Part shown: positions 1-7,284 of the stretch, piece after piece
Layout: each line of letters starts with the position of its first letter
How positions within the stretch are numbered: position 1 is the stretch's first letter
Source of the DNA: an uncultured Oscillospiraceae bacterium
GTDB lineage: Bacteria > Bacillota > Clostridia > Oscillospirales > Acutalibacteraceae
Direction of reading: 5' to 3'
Length of the DNA: 7,285 bases
Assembly: GCA_900549675.1 (NCBI GenBank)
Contig: URPG01000104.1
Location: forward strand, 1-7,285
Notes under the pieces: generated by a model
What the model was told of the DNA's origin: nothing
Seen by the model: the letters and a program-made list of their open reading frames with translations, nothing else
The model's database searches: none
Translations under genes and position numbers: made by a program

Positions 1-1
1 T

Positions 2-1672
2 ATTCTTGAGATTCTTATCCCAACCACTATGGCACTGCTTATTGATAACGGAATCGGCAAAGGTAATATGCCCTATGTCATTCGCATCGGGCTGGTTCTT
101 ATTTCTCTAGCAGGCTTCTCTCTATTAACAGGGGTACTCGCCGGCAAATATGCCGCTGTTTCTTCCTCTGGATTTGCAAAAAATTTACGTCATGATATGT
201 TTTATAATGTACAGAATTTTTCTTTTTCCAACATTGATAAATTCTCTACTTCCAGTATCATTACCCGTTTAACCACAGATGTCACCAATGTTCAAAATGC
301 TTATCAAATGATTATACGCCTAGCTGTTCGTTCTCCCGCCATGATAATTTTTTCGCTGATTTTTTCTTTCAGAATTGACCACAAGCTTTCTCTTATTTTT
401 TTAACGGTCATTCCTGTTTTGGGTGTTGGCTTGTTTTTGATTATGAGCCGTGTTCATCCCATTTTTGTCCGTGTCTTCCGCCGTTATGATAAGCTTAATA
501 ACGTAGTCCAAGAGAATTTACATGGAATTCGGGTTGTGAAATCGTACAACCGGGAAAGTTTTGAAGAAAAAAAATTCACGGATATTTCACAAGCCATCTT
601 TGATGACTTCACCAAAGCAGAAAAAAGGCTGTCCTTTAACATGCCTTTAATGCAGGTTTGCATCTATACCAGTATGATTTTACTTTCATGGTTCGGGGCA
701 AAAGAAATTTTAGCCAGCGGGAACAACGCTGCCATCGGCCTTTCTACCGGAGAACTCACCAGTCTTATCACATATGCCATGCAGATTTTAATGAGTCTTA
801 TGATGCTTTCAATGGTTTTTGTCATGATTACCATTTCCCGTGCTTCTATCGAACGTATCACTGAAATTTTGGATGAAAAATCTGATTTGGTAAATCCCGA
901 AAATCCTGTTTATGAAGTAAATGACGGTTCTATTGTATTTGATAATGTGACGTTTTCATATGCTAAAAAATCCGATAAGCCTGTCCTGGATGGTATTCAT
1001 CTAACCATTCAATCCGGAGAAACCATTGGTATCATCGGCGGAACGGGCTCCTCCAAATCCAGTCTGGTTCAACTGATTCCGCGTTTATACGACGTGAGCA
1101 GCGGTTCCTTAAAAGTAGGCGGTATAGATGTTAAAAACTATGATATCGAAACCCTGCGAAATGCCGTGGCTATGGTTCTTCAAAAAAACGTTTTGTTCTC
1201 CGGTACAATTAAAGAAAATTTGCGTTGGGGCAATGAAAATGCTACAGACGAAGAAATCAAACACGCCTGCCGGTTAGCCCAGGCAGATAGTTTTATTGAG
1301 GAATTTCCCGAGAAATATGATACTTATATTGAACAGGGAGGCAGCAATGTTTCCGGTGGACAACGTCAGCGTTTATGTATCGCCAGAGCTCTGCTGAAGC
1401 AACCTAAAATTTTGATTTTAGATGATTCTACCAGTGCAGTCGATACCAAAACGGACAGCTTTATCCGTAAAGGAATGCTGGATTTTATCCCCGAAACCAC
1501 AAAAATTATTATCGCTCAGCGTGTGTCTTCCGTTCAGGATGCTGATAGAATTATAGTTTTGGATGACGGAAAAATCAGTGCTTTCGGTACTCACGATGAA
1601 CTTCTGCAAAACAGCAGCATCTATAAAGAGGTCTATGATTCTCAAAATCAAGGAGGTGTTCTCCATGCCTAA
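2..1672 (+). CDS. Heterodimeric ABC exporter half, degenerate-site subunit (5' end cut by window)
   Basis: One half of a membrane exporter: a six-helix type IV (type I exporter) membrane domain fused to an ATPase domain. The frame is open to the left edge, and the residues before the Met at base 29 (ILEILIPTT) read as the end of TM1, so that Met is internal and perhaps 20-40 residues are missing. Numbering from that Met: hydrophobic helices near 15-38, 104-140, 208-228 and 245-270; Walker A at 337-344 (GGTGSSKS, Ser342 where Gly is usual); Q-loop Gln385; intact signature VSGGQ at 441-445; Walker B ILILD at 461-465, followed by Asp466 instead of the catalytic Glu; Gln497 in place of the H-loop His. 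These losses mark the non-catalytic side of heterodimeric exporters such as TM287/288 and BmrCD. The partner overlaps its 3' end by 8 bp. The family is certain; the substrate (drug, peptide or lipid) is unknown. Confidence 0.93.
   Translation: MLEILIPTTMALLIDNGIGKGNMPYVIRIGLVLISLAGFSLLTGVLAGKYAAVSSSGFAKNLRHDMFYNVQNFSFSNIDKFSTSSIITRLTTDVTNVQNAYQMIIRLAVRSPAMIIFSLIFSFRIDHKLSLIFLTVIPVLGVGLFLIMSRVHPIFVRVFRRYDKLNNVVQENLHGIRVVKSYNRESFEEKKFTDISQAIFDDFTKAEKRLSFNMPLMQVCIYTSMILLSWFGAKEILASGNNAAIGLSTGELTSLITYAMQILMSLMMLSMVFVMITISRASIERITEILDEKSDLVNPENPVYEVNDGSIVFDNVTFSYAKKSDKPVLDGIHLTIQSGETIGIIGGTGSSKSSLVQLIPRLYDVSSGSLKVGGIDVKNYDIETLRNAVAMVLQKNVLFSGTIKENLRWGNENATDEEIKHACRLAQADSFIEEFPEKYDTYIEQGGSNVSGGQRQRLCIARALLKQPKILILDDSTSAVDTKTDSFIRKGMLDFIPETTKIIIAQRVSSVQDADRIIVLDDGKISAFGTHDELLQNSSIYKEVYDSQNQGGVLHA
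1651..1656 (+). promoter_or_regulatory. Ribosome binding site that fixes the start of the second ABC gene
   Basis: AGGAGG lies 8 nt before the ATG at 1665, inside the last codons of the upstream gene. The frame is also open further upstream, with an ATG at 1563, but that start would add 34 residues unlike the family and lacks a comparable site. The 1665 start is therefore preferred, and translation is probably coupled to the upstream gene. Confidence 0.85.
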
Positions 1673-3611
1673 TGCCACTGTCAAAAAAGAAACTGACAAA
1701 ACAAAATTTTCTGCCGCGGGGAAACCTCCTATGCACCATTTCAAACCGGGCACACTCAAAAGGCTATTGTCGTATATGGCTGAATTCAGGGGCCGCTTAA
1801 TCTTCGTTATTGCTTGTATTCTCATCAGTGCCGCCGCCGGTGCAGCCTCTGCGGTTTTCCTCAAAGTATTGGTGGATGACTATATTTTGCCTTTGTTGGG
1901 AGAAACTAACCCTGCCTTAAACCAACTGTTTCAAGCTATTTTAATGATGGTTTTCATTTATTTGATCGGCATTTTATCCAATCTGTTTTATAACCGTATT
2001 ATGGTGGATATTGAGCAAGGAACACTGAAAAAAATACGAAATGATATGTTCCGCCATATGCAAACACTCCCCATTCGTTATTTTGACACAAATACCCACG
2101 GTGATATTATGAGCCGTTATACTAACGATACTGATACCCTGCGTCAAGCGATTTCACAGAGTTTTCCGCAAATGCTGTCTTCTATTGTTTCTGTTACAGC
2201 CGCACTTGTTTCTATGTTTGCGCTAAGTATCGTACTGACTCTTTTTGTGTTGGCTTTTGCTTTTGTGTTACTCTTAATCGTTAAAATACTGGTCGGCAGA
2301 AGCGGCCGTTATTTTGTAAAACAACAGGTAGACCTGGGAAATATCAATGGTTTTATAGAGGAGATGGCACACGGACAGAAAGTTGTGAAGGTATTCTGTC
2401 ATGAAGATAAGGTAAAAAAACAATTCGATGTGAAGAATGAGGCTCTATGCGAAAGCGCAACAGAAGCCGGTAAGTATGGCAACATCACCATGCCGATTAT
2501 TTTTAATATGGGATATTTGCTCTATGTTTTAATTGCGATTGTAGGCGGTGCCGCCGGTATTGCCGGACTTCCCAATCTTACTTTTACCGGAATTAATACC
2601 CTTACTCTCGGTACCATCATCTCATTTTTAACGCTCTCACGCAGTTTTATTAATCCTATTGGTCAAATTTCCATGCAGTTCAATATGGTCATAATGGCAC
2701 TGGCAGGTGCGTCCCGTATTTTTGATTTGATGGATGAAGCCAGTGAACAGGATGAGGGCTATGTAACCTTAGTCAATGCTAAAATAGAAAACGGTGAAAT
2801 CAAGGAATGTGAAAAAAGAACTGATCTTTGGGCATGGAAACACCCGCACAATGACGGTACAGTTACCTATACGCCTCTTCGCGGTGAAATCCGTTTTTAT
2901 GATGTTGACTTTGCTTATGAAGAAGGCAAACCGATTTTGCATAATATTACGCTTTATGCCCACCCGGGTCAAAAAGTGGCCTTTGTCGGGTCCACAGGAG
3001 CCGGGAAAACTACCATTACCAACTTAATCAACCGTTTTTATGATATTGCAGACGGTAAAATCCGTTATGACGGCATTAACATCAATAAAATTAAGAAAGC
3101 TGATTTACGTCGCTCATTGGGCATAGTTTTGCAGGACGTCAACCTTTTTACCGGTACGGTTATGGATAACATTCGATATGGCAAGCTGGACGCTACAGAT
3201 GAAGAATGTATCGCCGCCGCCAAACTTGCGAATGCCGATGGATTTATCCGAATGCTGCCAAAGGGATATCAAACCGTGCTGGAAGGTGACGGCAGCGGTC
3301 TGTCACAGGGACAGCGCCAGTTGATTTCGATTGCACGTGCCGCAGTAGCCGACCCCCCTGTCATGATTTTAGACGAGGCAACCTCTTCCATCGATACGCG
3401 TACTGAATCTATCGTACAAAAAGGCATGGATGCTCTTATGAAGGGCAGAACCGTATTTGTCATTGCGCATCGCCTTTCTACTGTGCAAAATTCCGATGTA
3501 ATTATGGTCTTAGAGCATGGACGAATTATCGAACGAGGAAGTCACGAGCAATTGATTGAACAAAAAGGAAAATACTATCAATTGTATACCGGTTCCTTTG
3601 AATTAGAGTAA
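1665..3611 (+). CDS. Heterodimeric ABC exporter half, catalytic-site subunit
   Basis: A 648-residue partner of the preceding gene, with membrane domain and ATPase domain fused. A basic N-terminal tail of about 40 residues precedes hydrophobic segments near 44-70, 88-110, 168-210, 272-300 and 312-335. The ATPase domain has canonical Walker A GSTGAGKT at 442-449, Q-loop Gln490, Walker B VMILD at 566-570 with catalytic Glu571, and H-loop His602. Its signature is LSQGQ (546-550), with Gln for the first Gly. Paired with the first subunit, its Walker motifs meet that subunit's intact VSGGQ to form the one hydrolysing site. Its own altered signature faces the degenerate Walker motifs of the partner. 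An extra stretch at about 360-405, rich in charged residues and Trp/His, sits between the two domains. The start follows AGGAGG and overlaps the upstream stop by 8 bp, so both subunits should be made together. A terminator follows 14 bases after the stop. The family is certain and the cargo is not. Confidence 0.94.
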   Translation: MPNATVKKETDKTKFSAAGKPPMHHFKPGTLKRLLSYMAEFRGRLIFVIACILISAAAGAASAVFLKVLVDDYILPLLGETNPALNQLFQAILMMVFIYLIGILSNLFYNRIMVDIEQGTLKKIRNDMFRHMQTLPIRYFDTNTHGDIMSRYTNDTDTLRQAISQSFPQMLSSIVSVTAALVSMFALSIVLTLFVLAFAFVLLLIVKILVGRSGRYFVKQQVDLGNINGFIEEMAHGQKVVKVFCHEDKVKKQFDVKNEALCESATEAGKYGNITMPIIFNMGYLLYVLIAIVGGAAGIAGLPNLTFTGINTLTLGTIISFLTLSRSFINPIGQISMQFNMVIMALAGASRIFDLMDEASEQDEGYVTLVNAKIENGEIKECEKRTDLWAWKHPHNDGTVTYTPLRGEIRFYDVDFAYEEGKPILHNITLYAHPGQKVAFVGSTGAGKTTITNLINRFYDIADGKIRYDGININKIKKADLRRSLGIVLQDVNLFTGTVMDNIRYGKLDATDEECIAAAKLANADGFIRMLPKGYQTVLEGDGSGLSQGQRQLISIARAAVADPPVMILDEATSSIDTRTESIVQKGMDALMKGRTVFVIAHRLSTVQNSDVIMVLEHGRIIERGSHEQLIEQKGKYYQLYTGSFELE

Positions 3612-3625
3612 AGAGCAATTCTCAT

Positions 3626-3663
3626 AAAAAAGGAAACAATCAATTGCGATTGTTTCCTTTTTT
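3626..3663. terminator. Intrinsic terminator, probably bidirectional
   Basis: A perfect 16-bp inverted repeat (3626-3641 with 3648-3663) encloses a 6-nt loop, AATTGC. The core is GGAAACAATC paired with GATTGTTTCC. It is flanked by six A on the left and six T on the right, so either strand gives a stem followed by a U run. It lies 14 bases after the ABC operon stop and 138 bases beyond the stop of the opposing mannan operon, so it may serve both. No other convincing hairpin was seen before the opposing gene. Confidence 0.9.
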
Positions 3664-3801
3664 GCACTCTTTTGGATGAATTAACTTTTCGTGCAGTTCT
3701 TTATGCTGAATTTTTTACATGATTTTATATTTTTGTATAAATAGATATCTTCCCATTTCATCAGCAATACAGCAGATTTTATATCCTACCGTGTTTTTGC
3801 A
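3664..3801. other. AT-rich convergent intergenic stretch, no gene seen
   Basis: This is the rest of the space between the two convergent operons. It is rich in T runs and holds no open frame with a ribosome site, no strong hairpin and no recognisable RNA gene. A loose promoter-like pair occurs near 3714-3741 but has nothing sensible to transcribe. Confidence 0.6.
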
Positions 3802-4860
3802 TTATCCTAATTCTTCATCCTCCCAAACAGGAATATCCAACCGGTTGAGATAGTCCACCAACTCATCTGCCATTCTCTCTGCCTCAGAGATACGGATATG
3901 TCCGGGTGTTCCTCTGCCATTTTCACGATATAAAAAGTGACGGACACGTTCATCCGAAAGTCCTTGGCAAACTTCCTCAATAGCGGCATCCCAGCTCACA
4001 TCATGCTCCAAAATCGTAGTTGTCAGTAAAATAAGCGTTTTAGGGTATTTTTCTCTCAAATTTAGTATCAACTCTTTGTATTTTTGTTTCCAAATTTGTG
4101 CTTTTTCTCCCGTTGGATTTTCTTTCATATAATCCTCGGGATTGCTGTCATTTTGTCCCACAGCGATTATTACCACATGCGGCCGATAGAGCGAGAAATC
4201 CCAATTTGTAACCTTTCCAAGCTGCGGATGATAGTGCAGCTTATCCCACATAAAGTCCATGCCGGGATAAATTGGCGGTGCTACCCAACCCGTACCGGTC
4301 ACCAGCGGAATTCCGCCCTGCGAAATATTGTGAATTCTGGCGTTTAATTTTCTGGCAGCGATCCATGCATAAGAGTAGTAGCTATTAGAATACTGCCCAT
4401 AATGCTCGGGATCACTTTTTCCGGTATATTCCACTGCCTCAGAAACTTCTCCGGCTGAAACGGAATCTCCGTATACTTCAATTCTTCTGGCAGGGAAAGG
4501 AGGCAAATCCAAAAGCCGGCTTTCTTCCGATAGGTTTAATTCTTCCAATACCACAACATGACAGCAATCTTGCCTTTTAAAAAACAATACTTCATGTTCA
4601 CGGGGTATTTCCTCGTCTACCAAAAGAATCGTTGTTTTTCCCTCATCATTGAGCTGCCATGTTTTCTGCTCTCCGTCAATGATGGCACCCATATAGTTAT
4701 TCCAACAAATCCGATGATTGGTCACAGTAATTTCTGCGGATTTACCATAAAAGCGAAACTGCAAAAAGGAAGATGGATAAATCAGCTGCGGTTTTTTAGG
4801 ATTGCTTGTATCAATTCTGCCGCTAAAGCCAAGTTTTTGATTATCAAATTCTATCATCAT
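3802..4860 (-). CDS. CE2-type SGNH-hydrolase acetyl esterase (manno-oligosaccharide deacetylase)
   Basis: A 352-residue protein that fits carbohydrate esterase family 2: an N-terminal beta-rich domain (about 1-120) followed by an SGNH hydrolase domain (about 126-340). Block I is GDS at 131-133 with nucleophile Ser133; block II has Gly182/Gly183 in ISQGG; block III is GQND with Asn237; the C-terminal catalytic His is probably His321 in TPGHIR. The residue three before it is Thr318, so the usual Asp of a triad is not there. CE2 enzymes remove O-acetyl groups from xylo- or manno-oligosaccharides. The neighbours point to acetylated mannan pieces, as in the Roseburia mannan locus. There is no signal peptide, so it should act in the cytoplasm. 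It begins 9 bp after the phosphorylase gene. Two ATGs stand in tandem (4860 and 4857); AAGGGG at 4866-4871 is 5 nt from the first and 8 nt from the second, so the second may be the real start. Family membership is fairly sure; the substrate is inferred from context. Confidence 0.85.
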   Translation of the reverse strand: MMIEFDNQKLGFSGRIDTSNPKKPQLIYPSSFLQFRFYGKSAEITVTNHRICWNNYMGAIIDGEQKTWQLNDEGKTTILLVDEEIPREHEVLFFKRQDCCHVVVLEELNLSEESRLLDLPPFPARRIEVYGDSVSAGEVSEAVEYTGKSDPEHYGQYSNSYYSYAWIAARKLNARIHNISQGGIPLVTGTGWVAPPIYPGMDFMWDKLHYHPQLGKVTNWDFSLYRPHVVIIAVGQNDSNPEDYMKENPTGEKAQIWKQKYKELILNLREKYPKTLILLTTTILEHDVSWDAAIEEVCQGLSDERVRHFLYRENGRGTPGHIRISEAERMADELVDYLNRLDIPVWEDEELG

Positions 4861-4865
4861 ACAGG

Positions 4866-4871
4866 CCCCTT
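4866..4871 (-). promoter_or_regulatory. Ribosome binding site of the esterase gene, overlapping the upstream stop codon
   Basis: On the minus strand TAAGGGG combines the stop of the phosphorylase gene with an AAGGGG site. The spacing is 5 nt to the first ATG and 8 nt to the second, which favours the second. The overlap suggests that ribosomes ending the phosphorylase reinitiate on the esterase. Confidence 0.6.
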
Positions 4872-6042
4872 ATTTTCCCTGCAAAAAAGCAAGATTTTTT
4901 TCAATTAATTCACATCTTTGTTTGACACAATCAGGCGAACGCAGAGCGTCTTTAGGGGTATTGAACAGGTAATCTTCCAGTTTAGCAATCGTTGTGGTCG
5001 CCACATGCATTCTTGTGTCAGAAGACGCATAGTAAAGATAGACGTCACCGTTTTCTTTCGCAATGGCACCATTGGTAAAGACCACGTTGGAAACATCGCC
5101 TACTCTTTCACCGCCAAGCGGAACCAGAAACACACCCGACGGTTCGGCAATTACTTTCTCGGGCTGTTCTAAATCGGTACCAAACACATAAAGCACATAC
5201 CGCAGTCCTGCCGCCGTATTTCTAACCCCATGGGCAATATGAATCCAACACTTCTCACCTTTAATCGGCACCGCACCGGCTCCGTTTTTTGCCTCTGTCA
5301 ACGTATGATAAACCCTGCGGCTGATAATGTTCTCTTCATCAATGACTACATGCTCAATATCCTCCGCCAAACCAAAACCGATTCCGCCGCCGCTGCCGGT
5401 TTCAATAAATCCATCCATGGGTCGTGTATAAAATGCATATTTGCCCTCTACCCATTCCGGGTGAAGCACCACATTCCGCTGTTGGGGAGAGCGCAATGTT
5501 TTCAAATTATCCAATCTCTCCCATGTTTTCAGGTCCTTGGTTCTCACAATGCCGGCCTCAGCCACCGCAGCAGATAAATCCGGATTACTTTTATCCTTGC
5601 TCTCTGAACAAAACACGCCATAAATATAACCGTCCTCGTGCTGCGTCAGACGCATATCATACACGTTGGTTTCCTCTTTACAGGTATCCGGCAGCTGCAC
5701 CGGATAATCCCAAAAACGAAACCCATCAATTCCATTGTTACTTTCCGCTACAGCAAAAAAAGACTTGCGGTCTGCTCCCTCAACTCTGGCGACTAAATAG
5801 AATTTATCATTTAAAAAAATTGCTCCTGAATTCATCACCGCATTAACGCCCAAACGTTCCATAAAATAAGGATTCGTCGCAGGATTTAAATCATATTTCC
5901 AGTGCAGGGGTACGTGTTCTCTCGTCAGCACAGGGTTTTCATAACGGTCAAAAATCCCATTATAGAATGTGCTTTTCTGATTTTTCCTCTGAATCAACCG
6001 CTCATATTTTTCTTTTTCTACATAATATCTTTCATGTAACAT
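4870..6042 (-). CDS. 4-O-beta-D-mannosyl-D-glucose phosphorylase, GH130 subfamily 1 (EC 2.4.1.281)
   Basis: Catalyses the reversible phosphorolysis of beta-1,4-mannosyl-glucose to alpha-mannose 1-phosphate and glucose, saving one ATP per mannose. The 390 residues are the usual length and read as a GH130 five-bladed beta-propeller after a charged N-terminal helix (about 1-24). Conserved blocks include ENPVLTREHVPLHWKYDLN (35-53), VARVEGADRKSFF (84-96), ETNVYDMRL (124-132) with the probable catalytic Asp129, HGVRNTAAGLRY (271-282), GDVSNVVF (315-322) and YYASSDTRMHVATTT (337-351). The pattern closely resembles the Ruminococcus albus RaMP1 and Bacteroides fragilis MGP type rather than the mannooligosaccharide phosphorylases of subfamily 2. 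There is no signal peptide. The start overlaps the end of the epimerase gene by 11 bp and has AGGAGG 7 nt ahead, so the enzyme that makes its substrate is co-translated just upstream. Confidence 0.95.
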   Translation of the reverse strand: MLHERYYVEKEKYERLIQRKNQKSTFYNGIFDRYENPVLTREHVPLHWKYDLNPATNPYFMERLGVNAVMNSGAIFLNDKFYLVARVEGADRKSFFAVAESNNGIDGFRFWDYPVQLPDTCKEETNVYDMRLTQHEDGYIYGVFCSESKDKSNPDLSAAVAEAGIVRTKDLKTWERLDNLKTLRSPQQRNVVLHPEWVEGKYAFYTRPMDGFIETGSGGGIGFGLAEDIEHVVIDEENIISRRVYHTLTEAKNGAGAVPIKGEKCWIHIAHGVRNTAAGLRYVLYVFGTDLEQPEKVIAEPSGVFLVPLGGERVGDVSNVVFTNGAIAKENGDVYLYYASSDTRMHVATTTIAKLEDYLFNTPKDALRSPDCVKQRCELIEKNLAFLQGK

Positions 6043-7210
6043 TTTGCAGCCTCCTAATGATTTCTATACACATTCTTCCGTTATGATAAGGACACTTCCA
6101 TGGCTCTACAATTGGTTTTTCAAGCGGTTTTCTGTTTTTATCCAGTCCCCAAAACCATTCTGAACCCTCTCTTTTGTCGATAAGATATTCTCGGATGTAC
6201 TGCCAAACAGCAACAGCCGCTTCCTTATATTCTTCGTGTACAGGATTCTTCTCGTAAGCGTTCCAAAAACCGACGACTGTTTCTGCCTGTACCCACCAAA
6301 CTCTTGTTGTATCCACTACGCCATTCTCTGCCTCGTTCCAAAGGGAGTGATCGTGATACGCACGGTCATAAATATTTTTGGCAATTTGAGCCGTAATAGG
6401 CGCTAACTTCTGCGTATACACATCTTCATCCAAAACCTCTAACGCTCTATCTACCAACCAACTGGTTTCAATATCATGGCCGTAAGAATATAAATCAATC
6501 AGGCTATTCCAATATTGATCAAAAAACACCTCTTGGCGTCCTAAATTTGGGTTATAAACCTTATCCGCGACGATATCCAAAATAAACCGAATTTGTTTTG
6601 CTACGTCGGGTTTATGGCTCACACGATAGAGCTCGGTATAGGCCTCAAGCATATGCAGCAGTGTATTCATTGTTTTTTCGGCGATAATTCCATTCTCCGA
6701 TAGCTTGTCGTTTTCTTGTGGCAAAAACTGACGGTCAAAAGCCTCTAAATAACCATATTCATCTTTACATTTTTCTTCTATCAGTTCAAAAAGATTTTCT
6801 GCCAGGGTCAGTGCCTCTTTATCTCCTGATGCTTCGTAATAGGAGGACAGCGCATAAATGGCAAAGGCTTGGTTATACGTATGCTTTGTGTCGTCCTGTA
6901 TTTTTCCATCATAAGTCACCGACCAAAACACACCGCCATATTCTTGATCCAAACAGTGATTCTTTAAAAAACGATAAGCATGGCGAGCATTATCCAATAG
7001 AGTTTTTTCATTTAAGAGTAAATATGCCTGCGAGAAAAACCACAAGATTCGGCTATTCAAAATACAGCCTTTTTCATAGCTTGGCTCCAATTTTAGATTG
7101 TAATCCATATAGCCGTAATAGCCGCCAAAAGTTTCGTCTTTTAAGTTCTGCCAAAACGGAATAATCTGCCGCACCAAATGATTCTGTATTTCTGACTTAA
7201 AAGTTTTCAT
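6032..7210 (-). CDS. Cellobiose 2-epimerase (EC 5.1.3.11)
   Basis: Converts the reducing-end glucose of beta-1,4 disaccharides to mannose and back. In mannan use it turns mannobiose into mannosyl-glucose, the substrate of the next gene product. The 392 residues cover the whole (alpha/alpha)6 barrel of the N-acylglucosamine 2-epimerase superfamily. Residues matching those known to matter in the Ruminococcus albus enzyme are all present, about two positions later: Arg54, His245 and Glu248 in YGHDIE, Trp251, Trp306 and Glu310 in RVWWVQAE, and His376 in PWKCPYHNGR. His186 in LLHMLEAY is the third conserved His. There is no signal peptide, so it is cytoplasmic. Its ATG overlaps the upstream gene's stop as ATGA, and AGGTG (7219-7223) sits 8 nt before it. 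A mannose or N-acylglucosamine epimerase is the alternative, made unlikely by these residues and the neighbouring phosphorylase. Confidence 0.95.
   Translation of the reverse strand: MKTFKSEIQNHLVRQIIPFWQNLKDETFGGYYGYMDYNLKLEPSYEKGCILNSRILWFFSQAYLLLNEKTLLDNARHAYRFLKNHCLDQEYGGVFWSVTYDGKIQDDTKHTYNQAFAIYALSSYYEASGDKEALTLAENLFELIEEKCKDEYGYLEAFDRQFLPQENDKLSENGIIAEKTMNTLLHMLEAYTELYRVSHKPDVAKQIRFILDIVADKVYNPNLGRQEVFFDQYWNSLIDLYSYGHDIETSWLVDRALEVLDEDVYTQKLAPITAQIAKNIYDRAYHDHSLWNEAENGVVDTTRVWWVQAETVVGFWNAYEKNPVHEEYKEAAVAVWQYIREYLIDKREGSEWFWGLDKNRKPLEKPIVEPWKCPYHNGRMCIEIIRRLQNVT
6050..6055 (-). promoter_or_regulatory. Ribosome binding site of the mannosylglucose phosphorylase gene
   Basis: AGGAGG on the minus strand, 7 nt before the ATG at 6042 and lying within the last codons of the epimerase gene. 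It supports that start and allows independent initiation despite the 11-bp overlap. Confidence 0.8.
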
Positions 7211-7284
7211 TTTGCACCCACCTTTTTTAAGGTTTTGGTATTGTCCCCAAAATTTGATAAAAAAGACAGTGCCATGATAAATAT
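7207..7284 (-). CDS. C-terminal end of an unidentified, probably membrane protein (cut by window)
   Basis: Only the last 25 codons are visible, entering from the right edge. They read IFIMALSFLSNF and then a polar, Lys-rich tail GDNTKTLKKVGAK. A hydrophobic stretch followed by a short positively charged tail is what the end of a membrane transporter with a cytoplasmic C terminus looks like. The stop TGA overlaps the epimerase start as ATGA, a common arrangement within operons, which supports this being a real gene end. A sugar permease or symporter would suit the operon, but too little is visible to name the family. Confidence 0.5.
   Translation of the reverse strand: MFIMALSFLSNFGDNTKTLKKVGAK
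7219..7223 (-). promoter_or_regulatory. Ribosome binding site of the epimerase gene
   Basis: Minus-strand AAAAAAGGTGGG contains AGGTG, which matches part of the anti-Shine-Dalgarno complement, 8 nt before the ATG at 7210. It is weaker than the AGGAGG sites elsewhere in the window, which fits a start that depends partly on coupling to the overlapping upstream gene. Confidence 0.5.

Noticed and set aside
1018..1620. The degraded ATPase motifs of the first ABC subunit as signs of a decaying gene
   Set aside because: The changes are those seen in intact heterodimeric exporters and are matched by complementary motifs in the partner; the frame is uninterrupted.
1563..1664. A longer N terminus for the second ABC gene beginning at the ATG at 1563
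   Set aside because: The added 34 residues would sit entirely inside the first ABC gene and do not resemble the family, while the ATG at 1665 has an ideal AGGAGG site.
3714..3741. TTTACA and TATAAA separated by 16 bases, a sigma-A-like promoter pair pointing rightwards
   Set aside because: It lies in a very AT-rich convergent intergenic region where such pairs arise by chance, and the only thing downstream would be antisense to the esterase gene.
4084..5846. Several open frames of 80-140 codons on the + strand opposite the esterase and phosphorylase genes
   Set aside because: They lie opposite well-supported coding sequence, are rich in Cys, His, Arg and Pro in no known pattern, and show no recognisable domain; they are antisense shadows.
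6718..7164. A 148-codon + strand frame opposite the epimerase gene
   Set aside because: It is fully antisense to a gene with all its catalytic residues conserved, and it has no domain or ribosome site that I can support.
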